Source: Paratractidigestivibacter sp963640745
GTDB taxonomy: Bacteria; Actinomycetota; Coriobacteriia; Coriobacteriales; Atopobiaceae
Length of the DNA: 5,014 bases
Assembly: GCA_963640745.1 (NCBI GenBank)
Contig: CAVIBB010000146.1
Coordinates: forward strand, 1-5,014
Direction of reading: 5' to 3'
Under the pieces are notes generated by a model. The model was not told the origin of the DNA and searched no databases. It was given only the letters and a program-made list of their open reading frames with translations. Of the stretch, positions 1 through 5,014 are shown one piece after another (the stretch's first letter is position 1; every line of letters starts with the position of its first letter). Position numbers and translations under genes: made by a program.

Positions 1-216
1 GTTGTACATAAGCATGTGACGCGCCCCGTTGTTGACCACGATGATTTTCCGACGCTCGCCGATCATGTTCGCCGCCATGCCGACGCATTTGTCCGCATTG
101 GCTGCCAGGGTATCAAAGAGGTCCCGGCCGATCTCGCGGTCTTCGGCGGAGCCGGGGTAGGCAGGCTCGCTGGGGACGCGCAGCAGTAGAGGGGAGCGGA
201 CGATCTCGCGGATCAT
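1..216 (-). CDS. def: Peptide deformylase family protein, N-terminal 72 residues (runs off the left edge)
   Basis: The minus strand from the ATG at 216-214 is open for 72 codons to the window edge. It begins MIREIVRSPLLL and continues through a helix (about residues 26-43) into CVGMAANMIG (44-53). This matches the N-terminal layout of peptide deformylases, metal enzymes of the cytoplasm that remove the formyl group from the N-terminal methionine of new proteins. The GMAANMIG stretch lies where deformylase motif 1 (GLAAPQIG type) is expected. The usual active-site Gln (E. coli Q50) is aligned with Met51. I recall this variant from a short Gram-positive/anaerobe branch annotated as deformylase, so it is probably a subfamily trait rather than damage. 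The metal-binding EGCLS and HExxH motifs would lie beyond the edge and cannot be checked. The start is supported by AAAGG at 227-223, 6 nt upstream. The gene is divergent from the nucleotidase gene. Family assignment is good; actual deformylase activity is uncertain. Confidence 0.85.
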   Translation of the reverse strand, partial: MIREIVRSPLLLRVPSEPAYPGSAEDREIGRDLFDTLAANADKCVGMAANMIGERRKIIVVNNGARHMLMYN

Positions 217-253
217 GGGGGACCTTTCTCGGTGCGGGACAAACCGAGGCACC
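217..253 (-). promoter_or_regulatory. Leader of the deformylase gene: Shine-Dalgarno site and two competing hairpins
   Basis: Reading the minus strand, AGAAAGG (229-223) precedes the ATG by 6 nt and is a plausible ribosome-binding site. Just upstream, CTCGGT (248-243) can pair with ACCGAG (233-228) around a 9-nt loop. Alternatively, GGTGC (253-249) can pair with GCACC (235-231) around a 13-nt loop. The two stems share bases, so they cannot form together. The first stem overlaps the first two bases of the AGAAAGG run. The pairings are visible in the sequence; a regulatory role is inference, and both stems are short. No convincing -35/-10 pair for this gene was found. Confidence 0.4.
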
Positions 254-263
254 ATTTTTCCAC

Positions 264-295
264 GCCGCAAGTCTGTTCGAGCCGTAGTTGTGCAC
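264..295 (+). repeat. Degenerate third copy of the intergenic repeat
   Basis: This stretch reads GCCGCAAG, then AGTCTG (270-275), TTCGAGCCG (276-284) and TTGTGCAC (288-295). The copy at 367-416 reads GCC, AGTCCG, ATTGAGCCG and TTTTGCAC in the same order and orientation. The minus-strand copy at 549-502 shares the opening GCCGCAAG and ends with the same TTTTGCAC. The matches are interrupted, so this is a diverged relative found by eye. An aligned score would be needed to exclude chance. Confidence 0.4.
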
Positions 296-390
296 CCGCG
301 CCAAATTTACTCAACGTGTTTATGGGCGTGGGGCGCGGGATGGGGCTTGAGACGAGCCGTTTGGGGGCCTTTTGAGTCCGGATTGAGCCG

Positions 391-527
391 AACTCTGACT
401 TTTGCACGACTTAATTCGGAAGGAGCGACTATCCGGCGCTCTAATGGATGCGTTTCCGCAGTTGGCCTGCTCAAAAATCACGATGATACCCGGGCAATTC
501 AAATTAAGTCGTGCAAAAGTCAGAGTT
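391..527. repeat. Perfect 26-bp inverted repeat flanking an 85-bp spacer
   Basis: The left arm (391-416, starting AACTCTGACTTTTGCACG) is the exact reverse complement of the right arm (502-527, starting AATTAAGTCGTGC). The arms enclose 417-501. Identity stops sharply at the outer ends. Allowing a 2-nt gap, a further GCTC is shared outward. The spacer holds minor stems, including GAGCG (423-427) / CGCTC (437-441) and TGCG (449-452) / CGCA (457-460). No transposase is present and no target-site duplication is evident next to the arms. It could be a small non-autonomous (MITE-like) element, two inverted copies of a dispersed intergenic repeat, or a structured transcript or terminator-like stem between divergent genes. 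The perfect arms are certain; the class of element is not. Confidence 0.85.
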
Positions 528-617
528 GCTCGCGTTTGGGCCTTGCGGCGACTTCGAAACGGTCAAAATCATCTACATTGAGCGGTGGAGAACGTCCAAC
601 CTGAAAGCGGGGTCCGA

Positions 618-2714
618 ATGAAGAACATCAGCCTCTCGCGTAAGGGGTTTCTGGCAAGCGCCGGGTCCGTAATCGCGAGCATGACCGTATCGCTCGCGTC
701 GGGGCCCGTGAAGGCGCTCGCCGATGAGGCAGGGTTGGCTTCGGATACAGAAAACGGAAGTCCTACCAGCGACGATGCAAGCAGCGGGGATAAAGCCTCC
801 GGCATCGTCGTCGTGAGCACGAACGATGTCCACTGCTGCCTTAAGAGCAAGACGACCAACCTCGGTTACGCCAAGCTCAAGGATTTCACCGATGCCCGCT
901 GCGAGGAGTATGGCGAGGGCAACGTCGTGCTCGTCGATGCCGGCGACAACGTCCAGGGTGACGTCATCGGCTCGCTTACGCGCGGGGAGTCGCCCGCCAA
1001 GGCCATTAAGTCATGTGGCTACGACTTCATGACCTGCGGAAACCATGAGTTCGACTACGGTATGGAGCAGTTTTTCGCGTTGCGCTCCACGGAAGGGGCC
1101 GTAAGCGGGGACTCGGATGCGTCCGGTGTCCGCTATGTGTGCTGCAACTTTGTCGACGCGGCCGGCAGCCGGGTGTTCGACGCCTACCGCATAAAGGAGT
1201 GCAAGGTTGCGGGCCAGGCGGTGCGCGTCGCCTTCGTCGGCGTGGCCACCCCCTCGACCTTGACGTCCTCGACCCCAAAGAGCTTTAAGGACGCCGACGG
1301 CAACCTTATCTATGGATTCTGCGGGGACGAGAGCGGGCAGGCGCTCTATAGCGCCGTCCAGTCCGCCGTGGACGCCGCGCGTGGGGCCGGGGATGCCGAC
1401 TACGTCGTGCTCCTTGCCCACCTGGGGCAGAAAGGCGCGCAGCAGCGCTGGCGTAGCGACGTGGTCGTGGCGAACACGCACGGCATCGATGCGGTCGTCG
1501 ACGGGCATTCCCATGAGGCTTACGTCCAGACGGCAAAGAACGACCGGGGCGAGGACGTGGTCATCTCGCAGACGGGCACCAAGTTCCAGAGCTTCGGGCA
1601 GCTGATCATCGACCCGTTCTCCGGCACGGCAAGCGTCTCGTTGACCGCCACGGGCGTCGCGGCGGAGCTCATCAAGGAGTGGGACGGTTCCGACGAAGAG
1701 GTCGCGGCGCTCGTGGCCGGGCTCGAGGAGGACCTCAAGGAAATCACGGAGCAGGAAGTGGGCTACTCCGAGTACTTCCTCCGCGCGGAGGAAGACGACG
1801 GCGTTACCTGGGCGGTCCGCAGGCGCGAGACGAACCTGGCGGACCTTGTGGCCGACGCGTTCTTCTATCATGCGACGAACAGCGGGAAGAGCTGCGACGT
1901 GGCGCTGGTCAACGGCGGCGGCGTGCGAGCCAACCTTGCCGAGGGCGCGCTTACCTACGGCGACCTCGTCTCGGTGCTCACGTTCAGCAACCAGGTGTGC
2001 TCGCTGGAGGTCTCGGGGCAGCACCTGCTAGACATGCTCGAGGTCGGGGCGAGCTCTTGCCCCACGCAACAAGGCCGTTTTCTCCAGGTGTCGGAGGGAT
2101 TCTCGATGACCATCCGCACGGATATTCAGACGCCGATCAAGTTCTCGGCCGACGGCTCCAAGATCGAGAGCATCGAGGGCGAGCGCCGCGTGAGGAGGGC
2201 GAAGCTGTACGGCAAGGCTATTGACCCCGCCGCCACCTATACGGTGGTCAGCACCGATTATCTGCTGACGTTGGGCGGCAGCGCCATGCCCATTCCGGAC
2301 AACGCGGACCAGGTAGAGTTCATGGGCACGGATATCGAGGCCCTCCTCGACTACCTGACCGTCAATCTTAAGGGCGTCATAGGCCAGGCTTACGCGAACC
2401 AGGACGGCTGCGGGCGCATTCGCATCGTCGATACGTGGGATGAGCAGGACGAGGAGGACGACTCTGGCACCGGCGGCGATGGGTCGGGCAGCGGATTCGG
2501 CACCGGCGGTGATGGCGCCGGCGGAAATGGGTCGGGAAGCGGCTCCGACTCCGCCTCTGGCGCTTCCGCCGCGAACACGACGGGCACCGTTGCGCGCAAG
2601 TCGCACATCGGCATTCCCGCCACGGGCGACGAGACCGTCGGCGCCGGCACGCTGGCCGCGGCCGCGGTGCTCGGGGCCGGCGCCATCGCGGTTTCCGAGG
2701 CTCTCGTCGATTAG
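618..2714 (+). CDS. Exported, surface-anchored 5'-nucleotidase / UshA-family metallophosphoesterase
   Basis: This 698-residue protein is of the two-domain 5'-nucleotidase family, which hydrolyses extracellular nucleotides to nucleosides and phosphate. A signal peptide (1-35) carries SRKGFL (7-12), a Tat-like RK variant, with a lysine at 32 and likely cleavage after ALA. The metallophosphatase domain (about 60-340) shows TNDVH (D70, H72), DAGDN (D110), GNHEFD (N142, H143), LAHLG (H268) and GHSH (H297, H299), so the expected metal ligands are present. The C-terminal substrate domain (about 385-605) shows RRRETNLADL, NGGGVRA (R437) and LTFSN (F456, N458). The usual GGDGY is GGSAMP here (S555). 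An acidic Gly/Ser linker (608-653) leads to IPATGDE (666-672), a sortase-type signal, and a hydrophobic segment. The tail SEALVD lacks the usual basic residues. I prefer the ATG at 618, with GGGG 5 nt upstream, over an in-frame GTG at 585 that has no ribosome-binding site and would put 11 residues before the signal. The gene is monocistronic and converges on the YgiQ gene. The family is certain; the substrate is not. Confidence 0.93.
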   Translation: MKNISLSRKGFLASAGSVIASMTVSLASGPVKALADEAGLASDTENGSPTSDDASSGDKASGIVVVSTNDVHCCLKSKTTNLGYAKLKDFTDARCEEYGEGNVVLVDAGDNVQGDVIGSLTRGESPAKAIKSCGYDFMTCGNHEFDYGMEQFFALRSTEGAVSGDSDASGVRYVCCNFVDAAGSRVFDAYRIKECKVAGQAVRVAFVGVATPSTLTSSTPKSFKDADGNLIYGFCGDESGQALYSAVQSAVDAARGAGDADYVVLLAHLGQKGAQQRWRSDVVVANTHGIDAVVDGHSHEAYVQTAKNDRGEDVVISQTGTKFQSFGQLIIDPFSGTASVSLTATGVAAELIKEWDGSDEEVAALVAGLEEDLKEITEQEVGYSEYFLRAEEDDGVTWAVRRRETNLADLVADAFFYHATNSGKSCDVALVNGGGVRANLAEGALTYGDLVSVLTFSNQVCSLEVSGQHLLDMLEVGASSCPTQQGRFLQVSEGFSMTIRTDIQTPIKFSADGSKIESIEGERRVRRAKLYGKAIDPAATYTVVSTDYLLTLGGSAMPIPDNADQVEFMGTDIEALLDYLTVNLKGVIGQAYANQDGCGRIRIVDTWDEQDEEDDSGTGGDGSGSGFGTGGDGAGGNGSGSGSDSASGASAANTTGTVARKSHIGIPATGDETVGAGTLAAAAVLGAGAIAVSEALVD
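2466..2546 (+). repeat. Imperfect tandem repeat encoding the Gly/Ser wall-spanning linker
   Basis: Two tandem units lie inside the nucleotidase gene. GGCACCGGCGGCGATGG at 2466-2482 recurs with one change at 2499-2515. GGGTCGGGCAGCGG at 2481-2494 recurs with one change at 2529-2542. Unit 1 is 33 bp (GTGGDGSGSGF). Unit 2 carries a 15-bp in-frame insertion (GTGGDGAGGNGSGSGS). The repeat encodes a flexible linker between the catalytic part and the C-terminal anchor, and such repeats tend to vary in copy number between strains. Confidence 0.75.
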
Positions 2715-2724
2715 CGGCTAAAGG

Positions 2725-4887
2725 CTACCGGTGCCCACGGCGGCTGTTGGCGCCCTGGCGTCCTTGTGCGGCGCGGTTGCGGCCGGCGGTGTTCTGCGAG
2801 CGGCTCATGCCCGGAACCGGCGCGCCGCCCTTCTTGCCGCTATGGGGGTTGGCGCCGTTCTTCTTGCCGCCTTTGCCTGAGACGCCGGAGCCGCCCTTGC
2901 CCGTGCTGCCCGCGCCCTGGCCCTTCGGCGGGTACGGCCGGATGAGGCACTTCGGCCCGAAGCCGATCAGGTCCGTGCGGTGTGCCTTGTGCAGCGCCTC
3001 GTTGACGAGCTTCCAGTTCTCGGGCTTGCGGTACTGGATCAGCGCGCGCTGCATCGCCTTCTCGTGTGGATCGCGCGGCACGTAGATGGGCGACATGTCG
3101 CGCGGGTCGAGGCCCGTGTAGAACATGCAGGTGCTCATGGTGGACGGCGTGGGGTAGAAGTCCTGCACCTGCTCGGGCATGTAGCCCATGTCGCGCACGG
3201 CCTCGGCGAGCTCGACGGCCTCCTTCATCGTGGAGCCGGGGTGCGAGCTGATGAGGTAGGGGACCACGTACTGCTCGAGCCCGGCGGCCTTCGTGGCGCG
3301 CTCGAAGCGGCGGCAAAACGCGTCGTAGACGGCGCGCGGCGGCTTGCCCATAGCGGAGAGCACCGTGTCGCTCACGTGCTCGGGCGCGAGGCGCAGCTGG
3401 CCGGAGACGTGGTGACGGATCAGCTCGTTGAGGAACTTGTCGGATTTATCGGCAAGGGTGTAGTCGAAGCGCACGCCCGAGCGGACGAAGACCTTCTTGA
3501 CGCCGGGGAGCTGACGCAGGTCGCGCAGCAGGTCCGCGTAGGAGTCCTCCTCGACCACCATGTTCGGGCAGAGCTTCGGCCACATGCAGCGGCGGTTCGA
3601 GCAGACGCCGTACTTGGCCTGCTTGTCGCACGCGGGGCGGCCGAAGTTCGCGGTGGGGCCGCCCACGTCGGTGATGTAGCCCTTGAAGCTCGGGTCGTGC
3701 GTGAGCGCCTCCGCCTCGCGCATGACGCTGTCGTGGCTGCGGACCTGCAGAACGCGCCCCTGGTGGAAGGTGATGGCGCAGAAGCTGCACTCGCCGAAGC
3801 ACCCGCGGTTGGCGGCGATGGAGAAGCGCACCTCGTCGAAGTCGAACGCAGGCACGCCGCCGGCCTCGTCGTAGTCGGGGTGCCAGCCGCGCGCGTAGGG
3901 CAGCTCATAGACGGCGTCGAGCTCCTCGGTGGAGAGAGGCGCCGACGGCGGGTTCTGCACCACGTAGAGGTTATCGGCGGGGTAGGGCTCCACGAGGCGC
4001 TTGGCCGTGATGGAGTCCATGTTCTCGTACTGGACCGCGAAGCTGCGCGCGTAGTTGGTGCGGTCGGCGCAGAGCTCGTCGTAGGTGGGAAGAAGCTCGT
4101 AGTCGTAGACGTCCGCGAGGTCGCGCGCCTTGTAGGCCGAGCCCGCGATCCAGGTGACGTCGCCCACGGCCACGCCGCCGTCGAGGGCATCGGCCATCTC
4201 GACGATGGAGCGCTCGCCCATGCCGTAAAGCAGCAGGTCGGCGCCGGAGTCGAGCAGGATGGAGCGCTTGAGGGAGTCGGACCAGTAGTCGTAGTGGGCC
4301 AGGCGCCGCAGGCTCGCCTCGATGCCGCCGAGCACGATGGGCGTGTGCTTGTACGTGCGGCGGATCAGGTTGGAATAGACCACGACGGCGTGGTCCGGGC
4401 GCGCGCCCATGCGGCCGCCGGGGGTGTAGAAGTCCTTCGAGCGGCGCTTCTTTGCCACGGTGTAGTGGTTGACCATGGAGTCCATGTTTCCGGCGGAGAC
4501 GAGGAAGGCCAGGCGCGGCTCGCCGAAGACGTCGATGCTCGCGGGGTCGTGCCAGTCGGGCTGGCAGATGATGCCGACCTTATAGCCGTGGGCCTCGAGC
4601 TCGCGGCCGATGATGGCCATGCCGAAGCTCGGGTGGTCCACATAGGCGTCGCCGCAGACGTAGACGAAGTCGCACTGCTCCCAGCCGCGCGCCTCCATGT
4701 CCGCGCGCGTGGTGGGAAGAAACGCCTCGCGGCCCGGGCGCCCGGCGGGGACCTTCGGCGACGGCTTGGCTGCCACGTCGCCGGCGGCCTTGGCGGCGGG
4801 CTTCGCGCCCTGCTTGGCCTTGCGGGCCGCTGTGCCCTTTGCCGCGGTCTTCTTGCCGGGGGTGTGCTTCTGTGTGTTTGCGCTCAT
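2725..4887 (-). CDS. ygiQ: YgiQ family (UPF0313) radical SAM protein
   Basis: This complete 720-residue cytoplasmic protein is close to the usual family length. Residues 1-50 are a Lys/Ala-rich, probably disordered extension. Residues 70-345 form the YgiQ N-terminal domain, which resembles a cobalamin-binding fold (FVYVCGDAYVDHPSFG, CQPDW, VSAGNMDSMVNHYT). The radical SAM core begins at RFSIAANRGCFGECSFC, with C363, C367 and C370 forming the CxxxCxxC that binds the [4Fe-4S] cluster cleaving S-adenosylmethionine. Further family signatures are RLAPEHVSDTVLSAMGKP (499-516), PYLISSHPGS (543-552) and QDFYPTPSTMSTCMFYTGLDP (575-595). A second cysteine group (C420, C429, C434, C440) fits the family's NRRCMWPKLCPN region and may hold another cluster. 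The tail (654-720) is Gly/Lys/Arg/Asn-rich, as is common in this family, and may bind nucleic acid. The reaction and substrate are unknown. The start is set by AAGGAG (4897-4892), 4 nt before the ATG. The gene stands alone and converges on the nucleotidase gene with 10 bp between stops. Confidence 0.95.
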   Translation of the reverse strand: MSANTQKHTPGKKTAAKGTAARKAKQGAKPAAKAAGDVAAKPSPKVPAGRPGREAFLPTTRADMEARGWEQCDFVYVCGDAYVDHPSFGMAIIGRELEAHGYKVGIICQPDWHDPASIDVFGEPRLAFLVSAGNMDSMVNHYTVAKKRRSKDFYTPGGRMGARPDHAVVVYSNLIRRTYKHTPIVLGGIEASLRRLAHYDYWSDSLKRSILLDSGADLLLYGMGERSIVEMADALDGGVAVGDVTWIAGSAYKARDLADVYDYELLPTYDELCADRTNYARSFAVQYENMDSITAKRLVEPYPADNLYVVQNPPSAPLSTEELDAVYELPYARGWHPDYDEAGGVPAFDFDEVRFSIAANRGCFGECSFCAITFHQGRVLQVRSHDSVMREAEALTHDPSFKGYITDVGGPTANFGRPACDKQAKYGVCSNRRCMWPKLCPNMVVEEDSYADLLRDLRQLPGVKKVFVRSGVRFDYTLADKSDKFLNELIRHHVSGQLRLAPEHVSDTVLSAMGKPPRAVYDAFCRRFERATKAAGLEQYVVPYLISSHPGSTMKEAVELAEAVRDMGYMPEQVQDFYPTPSTMSTCMFYTGLDPRDMSPIYVPRDPHEKAMQRALIQYRKPENWKLVNEALHKAHRTDLIGFGPKCLIRPYPPKGQGAGSTGKGGSGVSGKGGKKNGANPHSGKKGGAPVPGMSRSQNTAGRNRAAQGRQGANSRRGHR

Positions 4888-5014
4888 GGGGCTCCTTCGC
4901 TACGTCGCCTTCCATGGTAGCAAGCTGGCGGCATTTGGCTTGCGCGAGGATTTGTGGCGCGCACGTGGAGGGGAGATGTTGGGAATGTGTACCTGACCTG
5001 CGCGTGATTGAGCG
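4888..5014 (-). promoter_or_regulatory. Upstream region and ribosome-binding site of the YgiQ gene
   Basis: On the minus strand AAGGAG (4897-4892) is a strong Shine-Dalgarno match, 4 nt from the start codon, which is slightly short spacing. Further upstream, TACCAT (4918-4913) matches four of six positions of a -10 box, but I see no good -35 at 16-18 nt from it, so the promoter call is weak. An ATG within it (4915-4913) is out of frame with the gene. The remainder to the window edge shows no gene, repeat or RNA that I can support. Confidence 0.45.

Larger units (their letters stand above)
217..617. other. 401-bp divergent intergenic region, repeat-rich, no convincing gene
   Basis: This gap lies between two divergent genes, so it should contain promoters for both. 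It is visibly more AT-rich than the flanking genes. It contains the inverted repeat at 391-527, a degenerate extra copy at 264-295 and the leader hairpins of the deformylase gene. On the plus strand, TACATT at 574-579 is a weak -10 candidate for the nucleotidase gene. A matching -35 at normal spacing is not evident. Open frames crossing the gap (for example plus-strand 215-604 and 444-581) read straight through the repeat arms, lack a well-placed ribosome-binding site and resemble no family I know. I treat them as non-coding. Confidence 0.7.

Noticed and set aside
391..527. Two-repeat CRISPR remnant
   Set aside because: The arms are inverted rather than direct, the spacer is 85 bp, and there are no further units or cas genes.
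444..581. 45-codon plus-strand frame from ATG 444 (MDAFPQLACS...)
   Set aside because: The nearest purine-rich site (GGAAGGAG, 418-425) is 18 nt away, too far to act as a Shine-Dalgarno site, and the frame runs through a repeat arm.
215..604. 129-codon plus-strand open frame across the intergenic gap
   Set aside because: It overlaps the deformylase start in antisense, reads through both arms of the inverted repeat, resembles no known protein and has no supported ribosome-binding site.
585..617. GTG at 585 as the start of the nucleotidase
   Set aside because: It has no ribosome-binding site and would put 11 extra residues, including acidic ones, in front of the signal peptide. ATG at 618 gives a normal signal.
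1011..2024. 337-codon minus-strand open frame inside the nucleotidase gene
   Set aside because: It is a GC-bias shadow of a well-supported coding region and shows no recognisable motif.
2711..2721. TTAG/CTAA mini-hairpin between the convergent stop codons as a terminator
   Set aside because: The stem is only 4 bp, with a 3-nt loop, is AT-rich and has no T-run.
2980..4920. 646-codon plus-strand open frame opposite the YgiQ gene
   Set aside because: It is antisense to an unmistakable family member. Its composition (Ala/Val/Arg/His-rich) is what strong GC3 bias produces on the opposite strand.

Overview
The window is GC-rich DNA with dense coding, and it reads as part of a bacterial chromosome. 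The deformylase variant with a GMAANMIG motif, the secreted nucleotidase ending in an IPATGD sorting-type signal, and the YgiQ-family radical SAM protein with lysine/alanine-rich tails together suggest an anaerobic actinobacterium of the Coriobacteriia (Collinsella-like). That placement is an inference from protein style, not from a marker gene.

Layout. At the left edge (1-216, minus strand) are the first 72 codons of a peptide deformylase-family gene that runs off the window. A 401-bp non-coding gap (217-617) separates it from a divergent gene. The gap holds a perfect 26-bp inverted repeat (391-416 / 502-527), a degenerate third copy of the same repeat at 264-295, and two mutually exclusive small hairpins directly before the deformylase Shine-Dalgarno site. 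Positions 618-2714 (plus strand) encode a complete, exported, cell-surface 5'-nucleotidase/UshA-family metallophosphoesterase. It has a Tat-like signal peptide, a Gly/Ser linker and an LPXTG-like C-terminus. Positions 2725-4887 (minus strand) encode a complete YgiQ-family (UPF0313) radical SAM protein. It converges on the nucleotidase, with only 10 bp between the two stop codons. The last 127 bp (4888-5014) are the upstream region of the YgiQ gene.

How the genes relate. The three genes form no operon: the first two diverge and the last two converge, so each needs its own promoter. The nucleotidase probably releases phosphate and nucleosides from nucleotides outside the cell. The deformylase family acts on N-formyl-methionine of new proteins. 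The YgiQ protein has no established reaction. I see no functional link among them.

I found no convincing new multi-gene system. The observations most worth a second look are the repeat family in the intergenic gap, the altered nucleoside-pocket residues of the nucleotidase, its combined Tat-type and sortase-type signals, and the deformylase subfamily that lacks the usual active-site glutamine.
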